A DNA stretch of 64,000 nucleotides, from the NCBI GenBank assembly GCA_014380365.1, contig JACMJZ010000029.1:543378-607377 (forward strand). The letters run 5' to 3'. Positions 1-7,978 of the stretch are shown in pieces (within the stretch, counting starts at the first letter, position 1; each line of letters starts with the position of its first letter). The notes under the pieces were generated by a model that made no database searches, was not told the DNA's origin, and saw nothing but the letters and a program-made list of their open reading frames with translations. This stretch comes from Pyrinomonadaceae bacterium (lineage in GTDB: Bacteria; Acidobacteriota; Blastocatellia; Pyrinomonadales; Pyrinomonadaceae). The translations under genes and the position numbers were made by a program.

Positions 1-2634
1 ATCCCGCACACTGGCGACTCGCACACTTACTCGACGAGAGCAGCAGATGCGCCCTTCACCCTGCATGTTCCTGTTGAAGAGCCGGCGGCGGATAATGAGG
101 CATCGCACACCGCTCACGTGCGCGAAGAGAAGCACCGCGATCTGGAGTCGACTATCGGAGGTAGCTGGTTCAACTGGATCGGCATCATCGCCGTCACGTT
201 CGGCATCGCCTTCTTCCTGAAGTACGCTTTCGACAAACAGTGGATCGGCCCAACGGGCCGAGTCAGCATCGCCGCGCTCGTTGGTATCGGTTTGCTCTAC
301 CTGGGCGAACGTCTGCGCGGGCGTGGACTGAAGTCTTACGCCTACGTTCTTTCGGGAGGCGGCATCCTCATCTTGTATCTTTCGGACTTCGCCGCCTACA
401 ACTTTTACCACCTGATCAGCCAGCCCACGGCGTTCGTGTTAATGGCTGCTGTGACGACGACAGCAGTGCTTTTGTCGGTACGCCTGGACGCGCTGCCTGT
501 GGCTCTCCTCGGACTCGTCGGCGGATTCCTGACGCCACTACTGCTCTCGACCGGCGTGGACAATCAGGTCGGATTGTTCACATACATTGCGCTGCTCGAC
601 GCCGGCGTACTCGCCGTCGCCTACTTCAAACGCTGGCGCAGCCTCGACTTCGCGTCGTTCGCCGGAACAGTGGCAATTACGTTGGGCTGGGCAGTCAAGT
701 TTTACGAACCCGGCAAGATGTGGATCACACTCTTCTTCCTCAGCGTCTTCTTCCTGCTTTACTCGCTGCTGGCGATCTTCCACAACGTACTGCCTCGCCG
801 GCCCACGCGCTGGTTCGACGTGGCGCTCGCCATGGCAAACGCATCATTCTATTTTGGCTTTAGCTACGTGATGCTGGACGACGCGGGATTCGATCACGCG
901 ACGCCCGCCACCCAGGCCTTTCTCGTCTCGATTTATTTTACGGGGTTGTTCTGCATGGCCTGGCGCTGGAGTCCTCGGGATCTCCTCCTCAGGTACAGTT
1001 ACGTTTGTGCAGCGGCGACGTTTCTCACGCTCGCAGTAGCGATTCAGCTGGAACTGCACTGGGTGACAATGGCCTGGGCAGTCGAGGCCCTGATGCTGAC
1101 GTGGGTCGGTTTGCGGTCAGGCGAAAAGGCGGCGCGCCATGCCGGGCTCGCCGTTTTCTGTGTAGCCGTCGGCCACTGGTTCCTCCGTGACATGCTCGCG
1201 GTCGACTACAGTCTGGACTCTTCTTTCCTGCCACTGCTAAACCGCCGCGCGTTGTCGGGCGCCGTACTTGTCGGCGCGATAGCAGGCGCATCGAGGCTCT
1301 ACAGGCGCGCAACATCAGAAGGCAAACTCGGCGACGACCTCGACGAGGATGAGCCCTCAACAGTGCTGACCTTCTTCGCGCTGACCGGCAACACGGTAGC
1401 GCTCACGCTCTTGTCGCTCGATGTAAGCGACTACTTCCAGAGCCGCGCGGCTAACAGCAACTCGGGCAGCAGCTCCGACTTATACGCGCGCAGCGAAAAC
1501 GCGAGGCAGTTCTCGATCTCCATGCTGTGGACGATCTATGCCGCGACGATCCTGGCTGTAGGACTGTTGCGGCGCTCTCAGTTGTTGCGCTGGGGCGGAT
1601 TGTTGTTGCTGCTGGTGGCAATCGGTAAAGTTCTGGCTGTCGACTCCGCTTTCTACGCTGCGTCATGGCACCTGCCACTCGTAAACCAGACCTTCATGGC
1701 CTATGCGCTGTTAGTTGCGGCATTGGTCTTCGCCGCATGGCTGTACAGGCGGGCCCCAGGCAACGACGAAAGGGATGAAAGCGAGCAGCGTGCGATGGCT
1801 CCCATCCTCATCGGCGCGGCCAACGTGCTCGCGCTCACCGCCCTGAGCCTTGAAGTCATTGGCTACTACGACCGCTCGCTGGCCAGCCTCGCGCTGGAAA
1901 CGTCGGGCACTGAAATCTTCCGACAGCTTCAGGAAGGGAAGATCTTCACGCTCGCGGTTGTTTGGACCATCTATGCAATCTATGCGTTCATGGTCGGTGT
2001 TGGGCGTAGCAACCGAGTCTGCCGGTGGGGTGGACTGCTGCTCCTGGTGATCACAGCGCCATTAGTCCTAGCGAACCTGAGTTACTACGACGCGCCATGG
2101 CATGCATTTATCTTTAACCGGACGATGGGCGTGTTCGCGGTTTTCATCGCAGCCCTATGGCTCATAGTGCGTGCCTTTCGCCGTACGAGTGAGGCGTTCG
2201 AGGAGGCGGCGGCAGTGCATCATGGGGCGATCGTCGCTGCCAACGTGCTTGCGATCATCGCGCTAAGCGCGCAGGCCGCAGGCTACTATGAGGCGAAGAT
2301 CGCTGAGGAATTTGGCCGCGCGGGAGCGGCAGCACTTACCGCCGACGCCACTACAACCCTGCAAAATCTTGAGCTGGCGAAGCAGCTTTCACTCTCTGTC
2401 TTGTGGGCGGTGTATGCCAGCGGGCTATTAGTTGCGGGTCATCTTCGTCGCCTGCGACTGCTGCGCGTGATGGGGCTGGCACTACTTTCTGTCACAGCGC
2501 TCAAGGTGTTCATCTGGGACTTGTCATCGCTCGACCGCGTCTACCGAATCATTTCATTCATCATGCTCGGAGCCATCCTGCTCGTCGTCTCTTACTTCTA
2601 CCAGCGTAGGCAGCATCCGGTGGAGGAGACGTAG
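1..2634 (+). CDS. DUF2339 polytopic membrane protein, 5'-truncated by window edge
   Basis: The frame is open from base 1, so the gene begins upstream of the window; a GTG at 118 is probably internal. The stretch around 148-240 (LESTIGGSWFNWIG, then AFFLKYAFDKQWIGPTGRV) is the typical entry into the membrane part of DUF2339 proteins, which normally follows a soluble coiled-coil N-terminus that is missing here. The rest is a long run of hydrophobic helices, probably more than twenty. Three blocks resemble each other: about 1357-1760, 1800-2180 and 2220-2620, each with an N-V-(L/A)-A-L-(T/I)-x-L-S-like start, a (D/G)YY/DYF motif, a polar loop, then a VLWxxYA-type helix. The family has no firmly known function; an envelope role is inferred. 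Family call is confident, start is not visible. Confidence 0.85.
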   Translation: MPHTGDSHTYSTRAADAPFTLHVPVEEPAADNEASHTAHVREEKHRDLESTIGGSWFNWIGIIAVTFGIAFFLKYAFDKQWIGPTGRVSIAALVGIGLLYLGERLRGRGLKSYAYVLSGGGILILYLSDFAAYNFYHLISQPTAFVLMAAVTTTAVLLSVRLDALPVALLGLVGGFLTPLLLSTGVDNQVGLFTYIALLDAGVLAVAYFKRWRSLDFASFAGTVAITLGWAVKFYEPGKMWITLFFLSVFFLLYSLLAIFHNVLPRRPTRWFDVALAMANASFYFGFSYVMLDDAGFDHATPATQAFLVSIYFTGLFCMAWRWSPRDLLLRYSYVCAAATFLTLAVAIQLELHWVTMAWAVEALMLTWVGLRSGEKAARHAGLAVFCVAVGHWFLRDMLAVDYSLDSSFLPLLNRRALSGAVLVGAIAGASRLYRRATSEGKLGDDLDEDEPSTVLTFFALTGNTVALTLLSLDVSDYFQSRAANSNSGSSSDLYARSENARQFSISMLWTIYAATILAVGLLRRSQLLRWGGLLLLLVAIGKVLAVDSAFYAASWHLPLVNQTFMAYALLVAALVFAAWLYRRAPGNDERDESEQRAMAPILIGAANVLALTALSLEVIGYYDRSLASLALETSGTEIFRQLQEGKIFTLAVVWTIYAIYAFMVGVGRSNRVCRWGGLLLLVITAPLVLANLSYYDAPWHAFIFNRTMGVFAVFIAALWLIVRAFRRTSEAFEEAAAVHHGAIVAANVLAIIALSAQAAGYYEAKIAEEFGRAGAAALTADATTTLQNLELAKQLSLSVLWAVYASGLLVAGHLRRLRLLRVMGLALLSVTALKVFIWDLSSLDRVYRIISFIMLGAILLVVSYFYQRRQHPVEET

Positions 2635-2689
2635 CAACGCGCGATGGTCGGTGGTCCTTCACCTCGCACGCCGAGGACACGGATCTCTG

Positions 2690-2860
2690 TTTGGCCGCTA
2701 ATAGTTCCGTTCCCAACGGCGCTTCGCGCCTCACGGTCGGCGCGCCTGCGGCGCGAGGAGATTATCTTGTCCTGGGTTCCGGGGGTGGCGCGCGAAACGC
2801 GCTGAGCCCCGGCTACTCTCGGTCACGGCTACGCCGTGAAATCACGCCTTGCGTGTTCTA
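2690..2860. repeat. cluster of short GC-rich hairpins
   Basis: Between two convergent genes lie several small perfect hairpins, for example GGCGCTTCGCGCC at 2718-2730, CGCGCCTGCGGCGCG at 2741-2755 and TCACGGCTACGCCGTGA at 2823-2839. There is no T-run, so it is not a classical terminator. It looks like a REP-type intergenic element; nothing coding is seen between 2635 and 2876. Confidence 0.55.
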
Positions 2861-2876
2861 ACCGCGCACATCAAGT

Positions 2877-4898
2877 CTAACTACAGGGGCAGATGAAGGG
2901 GTAGTTTGCGTTGTCGATGATGGGTTCGATGCCGAAGAAATCATTCAAGACGGATTCGGCGGTGCAGTAGGCGCCTTCCACCCAGGCCTGATCGTTGGAA
3001 TAGGTTTCGCCGACGATGAAAATATTCGCATCGGCTCCGGGAATAAGTTGCGATGGCTTGCGAATCTGCTGCTGCACGTCGCAAACATCATAGTGGTCTG
3101 CATAAGCGTGGTAGCCGGCGTTGAAAGGCGGAAGAGACCAGTCCATATAGCTGGCTTCGAGCGGTGCGGGCACGTCGGTGTAGTCTGACTGCGGACCATA
3201 ATGCACGGCGGCGAGTTGCTTGCGCAGCATCTTCACCATCCTGTCAGGCACCGTGCGCGGACCTTCGAGCGGTTGATAGTCTTCCGATATCGGGACGTGG
3301 CGTTCGGCGTCAGGCCCGAGTTCCAGTTCCTGCCAGAAGCTGGTGAACTGTTCGTCGTCGTAACTGGCGAGGATTCCGTAAACTGGCGTGCGGGTTTGGT
3401 CAGCCGCATTATTCCCGAAATAAACAACCTGCCGAATCGGAGTGTCAGTCACACTTGGCCCAATGGTGTTGCGCTGGGAAAGATTCAGCAACAGCTCTTC
3501 CTGTTTTACCGTTAACCGTTCCACAATGGCGTCTTCCACTGTTTTGATGAAGACAGCCGCCGGTGTGAATGGCGATTCCACTATTGCGGGTGTGCCGTCG
3601 GGATTCTTCGCCGACTTGATCGCGGCGATGTACTTCTTGGAAAAGCCGTGGACTTTGAGCGCATCAAGCACGTCATCCGTGATTTCCCAGGCGCTAATCT
3701 GCGCGGGATATGAGGCGGGAGTGGCGGCTGAATCGGCCCACCATGGCGAGTCGAAGAACATGCCCACCTTGTAAGAAGGCTGCATGATTGCCGACTCCAG
3801 GTACAACTGCACTCTCCGGTTGTTGAGCACGTCGAGCCCATCGTGCGATTCATAACGCGTAGCCTGGGCCACTAAATCGATCGCATAACGCGGCATCGCC
3901 AGCCACGCTGCGTCTGTGGTTCCCGAACCCGATTTCTTGTTCGGGATTTCGCGCGTGGCGACTGAGTACTCAATTCCTTTGTCGGTTTGCAAAATAGAGT
4001 GGAGGCGCGTGTTGGGATAATACTTGAAATGCACGCCGTTCTTTTTCGCCAGCTTCACAATTTGGGCGAACAAGGCATTGAACATGCTGGAATAGCCGGT
4101 GGACAACGTCTTGTATTCATTGCCCGGGGTGAATTCATTGTTAGCCTGAACGGCCACGGCGGAGTTCCAGTTAATGATGTTTGAGGTGTAGCCGTTTCCA
4201 TCCGCGGTATAGGCGAAACCTTCCGGACCCAACTGATCAAACATCAGATCCCAGTAGCCTATGTCCGTCATCTTGTCGCCCTTCTGGTAAACGGAGGCGT
4301 CGGGAAGATCCACGCTGATCGTCCCGTTCTTGTAAAACTCACACCACTGGGCACGAGTTATCGACTTCGCCGCGGTTGGCGTCATGGTCAGATCCTGGAG
4401 AACTGAAAACCCATTGTCGGGAGAAGTGGCGGCGCCGAAGTGGTCGACATTGTAAGGCGCGGGATTGCTTGAATTAATGTCGTTCAAGTACATGTTCTTC
4501 GTGCGCAGGTAGAACAAAGGGTTGGTGGACTCGTTGAACGGCACAGAGTGTTTTTTGAGATCTAGCTGTTCAATTACGGTGGTGACCAGGCGGTGTCCCT
4601 GGCTGGCAGCATCGGATTTCCCGTCCCAGTCGGAGTAGCGCATCCCGCCCAATTCGAGGTACGAGTTTTTCTTGTCGTTTTTGTAATGCCAGGTGCATAC
4701 GCGTGCGCCGGCCGCGCGCGTGCCCGGCTCCTCTTTTGAGAAGTCGTACTTTCCCCAGTCGTACAATTCGAGCGTGTCGCCTTTTGATAATTGTCTTGCC
4801 TGATCTTTCTTGGTGGAGGGTTTGCCGTCGAGCAGACGCCATCCGGTGTAAAGACCAGCAGCGCCGGCGCCGAAGATTGAGTAAGTTTTGTTTTTCAT
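2877..4898 (-). CDS. FAD-dependent amine oxidase, L-amino-acid-oxidase-like
   Basis: About 673 residues from the ATG at 4898, preceded by an AAAGGA ribosome site about nine bases upstream; the open frame runs on upstream to 4964 but without a good site. The N-terminus has a Rossmann FAD motif GAGAAG (residues 10-15), followed by the flavin amine-oxidase motif LGGMRYSDW. Near the C-terminus FIVGETYSNDQAWVEGA matches the FAD-contacting end of flavin monoamine and L-amino-acid oxidases. No signal peptide is evident. The family oxidises an amine or amino acid to an imine, then keto acid plus ammonia and hydrogen peroxide. It is the third gene of a minus-strand cassette after a keto-acid decarboxylase and a Cys-rich lipoprotein (74-base gap), which makes an amino-acid substrate likely. 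Substrate unknown; aromatic amino acids are a guess. Confidence 0.75.
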   Translation of the reverse strand: MKNKTYSIFGAGAAGLYTGWRLLDGKPSTKKDQARQLSKGDTLELYDWGKYDFSKEEPGTRAAGARVCTWHYKNDKKNSYLELGGMRYSDWDGKSDAASQGHRLVTTVIEQLDLKKHSVPFNESTNPLFYLRTKNMYLNDINSSNPAPYNVDHFGAATSPDNGFSVLQDLTMTPTAAKSITRAQWCEFYKNGTISVDLPDASVYQKGDKMTDIGYWDLMFDQLGPEGFAYTADGNGYTSNIINWNSAVAVQANNEFTPGNEYKTLSTGYSSMFNALFAQIVKLAKKNGVHFKYYPNTRLHSILQTDKGIEYSVATREIPNKKSGSGTTDAAWLAMPRYAIDLVAQATRYESHDGLDVLNNRRVQLYLESAIMQPSYKVGMFFDSPWWADSAATPASYPAQISAWEITDDVLDALKVHGFSKKYIAAIKSAKNPDGTPAIVESPFTPAAVFIKTVEDAIVERLTVKQEELLLNLSQRNTIGPSVTDTPIRQVVYFGNNAADQTRTPVYGILASYDDEQFTSFWQELELGPDAERHVPISEDYQPLEGPRTVPDRMVKMLRKQLAAVHYGPQSDYTDVPAPLEASYMDWSLPPFNAGYHAYADHYDVCDVQQQIRKPSQLIPGADANIFIVGETYSNDQAWVEGAYCTAESVLNDFFGIEPIIDNANYPFICPCS

Positions 4899-4972
4899 GA
4901 GTTGGATCCTTTGATGGGGTGTTGTTAGTGGCATGATTTCTTCTCTGTGCGTCAGAGACTGCAACGACGCGA

Positions 4973-5614
4973 TTATCTGGAGAGATCAACACGCACTATG
5001 TTAATGGGAAGCGGCTTCAGTAGCTGTGGATGCTGCGCGTACAAGAACCCGGTGATCTGAAAGAGATCGTCAAGGCTCGCCGAAGACCAGATGTGGCTCC
5101 TGCACATCGCGTCAGAGTGCGTTCCCAAGCCGACCACGTAGCCTCCTGGCGAATCTACTCTAGCGCAACTGCATTTGGCTTTTGATGGATCCTCATCGAC
5201 CGTACAGGGACTGTCGAGACACTGAGCGTAGGCTACTCTCGCCGCACATACCGCCGTGCTGTTGATGGGAGAATAGCGCGACAGGATCGCCAGACCCTTC
5301 GTCGGCGGATCCTGGGTGATAGCCGAACACGCTTTCTTGCCTGCGGAATAACCCTGCGCCACTTCGCACAGACAATCGAGCGTTAGCGGTGGTGGATTCG
5401 GTCCCTCCGGGTGTTTGCACTTGGCGGTGGTGCACAGCGCAAAGGTGCCCTGACAGACTGTAAACGGCGGGTTCGCTGCATCGGTCAACGCGACGCTCAA
5501 GGTTGGCGATGCGAGCGCTGACGAATTTGAGGAAACGGGAGCGGGGGTTTCTCTTAAACAGGAAACGAGACATAACGAGCTGAGCATGGCTGCGACCACG
5601 GCTGATTTTCTCAT
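4973..5614 (-). CDS. Cys-rich lipoprotein with internal duplication, function unknown
   Basis: 213 residues from the ATG at 5614, chosen because AAGGAG lies about nine bases upstream and the translation begins with a lipoprotein signal (MRKSAVVAAMLSSLCLVSC, lipobox LVSC). The mature part has two similar cysteine-rich blocks: VCQGTFALC...KC...CLCEV...GYSAGKKAC and VCAARVAYAQC...PC...KCSCARV...GLGTHSDAMC. Each holds a C-x(5-8)-C, a C-x-C pair and a terminal Cys roughly 55 residues after the first. The spacing suggests disulfides in an envelope protein or a metal or cofactor site. It sits between an alpha-keto-acid decarboxylase and an amino-acid-oxidase-like enzyme in the same direction. I do not recognise the family. 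Confidence 0.7.
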   Translation of the reverse strand: MRKSAVVAAMLSSLCLVSCLRETPAPVSSNSSALASPTLSVALTDAANPPFTVCQGTFALCTTAKCKHPEGPNPPPLTLDCLCEVAQGYSAGKKACSAITQDPPTKGLAILSRYSPINSTAVCAARVAYAQCLDSPCTVDEDPSKAKCSCARVDSPGGYVVGLGTHSDAMCRSHIWSSASLDDLFQITGFLYAQHPQLLKPLPINIVRVDLSR

Positions 5615-5731
5615 GAGTATTTTCTCCTTGCTGTTTTGGGTTGAGAACAGTCTCTTCAGTTCTGACGGGGTGAGTACCATATTTCGCGCCTTCAGCGACC
5701 GTCTTGTATTTAACAAGCGCTAATAAGAATT

Positions 5732-5759
5732 CACCACAGAGACACACAGGGCACAGCGG
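5732..5759. repeat. CACAGAG-type short-period repeat
   Basis: The stretch CACCACAGAGACACACAGGG and the bases after it belong to a low-complexity family also seen at 29671-29692 and 33408-33498 in this window. It lies in the 189-base gap between the decarboxylase and lipoprotein genes. Function unknown. Confidence 0.6.
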
Positions 5760-5803
5760 CCGCACAGAAATGTTCAAGTCAAATGCTTTCCAGAGCTTTA
5801 GGT

Positions 5804-7522
5804 TTAGGGTTCGATTCCCAACCGGTACATCTGCAGCGGAAGATCTTTTTGCGGAATCACCACCTCCACCAACGTGGGCTGGTTGGTTATTCTTTTCAAT
5901 TTGTTCAGCACCGACTTCAGTTCCTTGACGGTTTCCACGCGATACCCGCGGGCGCCAAACGCCTGCGCCAGGGCCATGTAATCCCATTTTGGCAGAATGT
6001 CGAACGCATCGAATTTGTGTTCGGGGCCGGGTTGAAAAGAAGTGAGGTCAACGTAGACCTGTTCGATGGCGTACACCTGGTTGCTGATCACAAAGATCAC
6101 CGCGTTGAGCTTGTTGCGGGCGAGCGTAGACAGCGACTGGCAAACCATCATGAATCCGCCATCGCCGGCCACGGTCCAGGCGCGCTTTCCACTTCCCAGT
6201 TGGGCACCCGAAGCAGCACCGGTTTCAAAACCAATGCATTGCCATGCCGCCGATCCAAGGAAGCTGTTCTGTGAAAGGCCATAGGCGTTCGTGGCCACAT
6301 ATAAAGAGGAGCTCACGCCAAAGGTCATCACAATCTCATCCAGCATCTGGTTGTCTGCGAGAAACTTCATCGAGTGTTGGAAGAAGCGGTTGTAAGTAAT
6401 GAGCTGGGGCTCAGCATTGAACTTCGGATCTGAGTTGGACACCCATGGCTCCGGGTAAGGCGGTGGCGGGGGCGCCACGGTGGCCAGCGGGTAACCTTTC
6501 GTTTTCTTGAAACGTTGCAGCAAGGCTTCCATGAAGTCTTTCATGGTCACGCCTTCATAGGTAAAGTAGCCGACCCGTGTCTCGTCGCTCGTGGCCAGGA
6601 CCATGTCGCCATATTTACTTTCGATGAACACCAGATAATCGTCGGTGATGATCGTGCCGAGTGTGAGGAAGCAATCAGCCTGCGTGACCAGCTCGATCAC
6701 ATTAGGAATCGAGGCGGCATCGGAATAGGTGCCGATAAACTTGTCGCCTTTTTCGTCCAGCACTGTTTTGCCCAGCGTGGTGGTGGTGTAAAGAAACCCA
6801 CTCGCATCGATAAGTTGCTGCAACAAGCCGGACAAGCCGTAACGAAGCACCTCAACCCCGGCGAATATCATGGGGTTCTTCGCCGCGGTTATCTGTGTCC
6901 AGGCTTGTTCCACAGCATTCTCAAGCGCGAGTGGCTCGCTCTTGATGGACAACGGCTGCAGGACTTTACTGGACGGACGCGGACACGGGTCGCCCCAAAC
7001 TTCTTTGTAACACGCAATGTACACCGGACGTTTGTGCGTGATCGCGGCGATGAGCAGATTGTCGATCTTTTCCGGCGCGCCCACTGAAGTGCTAAGTGTT
7101 TCCGCAGCCACGGTCACGTGTTCAAACACCGCGCGGTCAGCGTCCAGGTTGCCGGTCGAGTGGTGATAGAGCACGTTGTACATGTTGGTGATCTGGCGGG
7201 CGTCAGACCCCGGCGCTGCACTGATGACCACCATCGGACTGCGTTCGACGTATGCGCCGGCGATGGCATTGAGCGCACTGAACGTGCTGACCCCATATTG
7301 GAGAGATACCGCGGCCAACCCGCGCGTGCGCCCGTAGGCGTCGGCAGCATAAGCAGCGTCGAGCTCGTTAACGCAACCAATAGTTTCTATCCCATCGAAA
7401 TATTCCAGGGCCTGGGTGAAGTGCTTCACGTAGTCGCCGGGAATCTGAAAGACTTCCGTCACGTTGAGCTGCTTCAAACGGGTCAAAAGATAATCAGCTA
7501 CTGTAAAGGTTTTTTTCTGCAT
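5804..7522 (-). CDS. Thiamine-diphosphate alpha-keto acid decarboxylase (indolepyruvate/pyruvate decarboxylase family)
   Basis: 572 residues, the usual length of the pyruvate/indolepyruvate/phenylpyruvate decarboxylase family. The N-terminal domain has IPGDY at 27-31 and the cofactor-activating glutamate E53 in VNELDAAYAADAYGR. The active-site histidine pair is H120-H121 in YHHSTGN, typical of keto-acid decarboxylases and absent from acetolactate synthases. The C-terminal cofactor motif is GDGGFMM, followed about 25 residues later by NQVYAIEQ. It decarboxylates a 2-keto acid to the aldehyde. It is the first gene of the minus-strand cassette whose last gene is an amino-acid-oxidase-like flavoenzyme, so the pair could turn an amino acid into an aldehyde (Ehrlich-like, or the indole-3-pyruvate route). 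Substrate cannot be read from the sequence. Confidence 0.85.
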   Translation of the reverse strand: MQKKTFTVADYLLTRLKQLNVTEVFQIPGDYVKHFTQALEYFDGIETIGCVNELDAAYAADAYGRTRGLAAVSLQYGVSTFSALNAIAGAYVERSPMVVISAAPGSDARQITNMYNVLYHHSTGNLDADRAVFEHVTVAAETLSTSVGAPEKIDNLLIAAITHKRPVYIACYKEVWGDPCPRPSSKVLQPLSIKSEPLALENAVEQAWTQITAAKNPMIFAGVEVLRYGLSGLLQQLIDASGFLYTTTTLGKTVLDEKGDKFIGTYSDAASIPNVIELVTQADCFLTLGTIITDDYLVFIESKYGDMVLATSDETRVGYFTYEGVTMKDFMEALLQRFKKTKGYPLATVAPPPPPYPEPWVSNSDPKFNAEPQLITYNRFFQHSMKFLADNQMLDEIVMTFGVSSSLYVATNAYGLSQNSFLGSAAWQCIGFETGAASGAQLGSGKRAWTVAGDGGFMMVCQSLSTLARNKLNAVIFVISNQVYAIEQVYVDLTSFQPGPEHKFDAFDILPKWDYMALAQAFGARGYRVETVKELKSVLNKLKRITNQPTLVEVVIPQKDLPLQMYRLGIEP

Positions 7523-7978
7523 GGCTTTAGGTTTGAGAAGCGGGTGCGAAATGTGTCCTCACTTAACTCAGGCAGCTGCTAACGTCAGTTGAGGCAGGCA
7601 ACATGGCACCCCAGCGGGGCTGCCCCGCCGGGGACCCCGCGATGCCTGCGCTCCCAGCTGACGCGTTCCTGAAGACTACGGTCCATGGCAAGAGAGTGAG
7701 TAATTCTGAAGTCAGTGGCTTTTTGCGGACAGGACTATAGCACCGTTTTCGTTCGAAGGATATGAAATGGCGAGCAGGGTTTAAGCAGCATCCGCAGATT
7801 ACGCAGCTTACGCAGCTAAGACAAAACAGAAAGCAATTGACCCGCATCAAGTTGTCGGCTTTGCGTCTTGTTCTGTGCAATCTGCGGAATCTGCGGAAAG
7901 AGCAGCGTTTCCTTTAGGGTTACGTTCAACTAGAATCACGCTGCTTTGCCAGCTTCGTTAGGATTGGTGGTTTCATCA
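7523..7978. other. intergenic region with repeats, no convincing gene
   Basis: Divergent spacer between the decarboxylase and the propeller gene. It holds GC-rich hairpin sequence at about 7608-7660, including a GCCTGCGCTCCCAG word shared with the lptD-lpxB spacer, and a CCGCAGATT-type inverted pair (next entry). A 105-codon open frame on the minus strand here looks spurious. Confidence 0.6.
7789..7900. repeat. CCGCAGATT-type inverted repeat pair
   Basis: Left arm 7789-7820 reads CATCCGCAGATTACGCAGCT and onward; right arm 7873-7900 reads CTGTGCAATCTGCGGAATCT and onward, in inverse orientation, about 50 bases apart. A one-sided copy lies at 9525-9552. The unit is a degenerate TACGCAGAT-like word of 9 bases. 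Confidence 0.6.

Noticed and set aside
7563..7880. 105-codon minus-strand open frame
   Set aside because: It reads through hairpin and CCGCAGATT repeats and gives low-complexity Cys/Ser-rich protein; no ribosome site.
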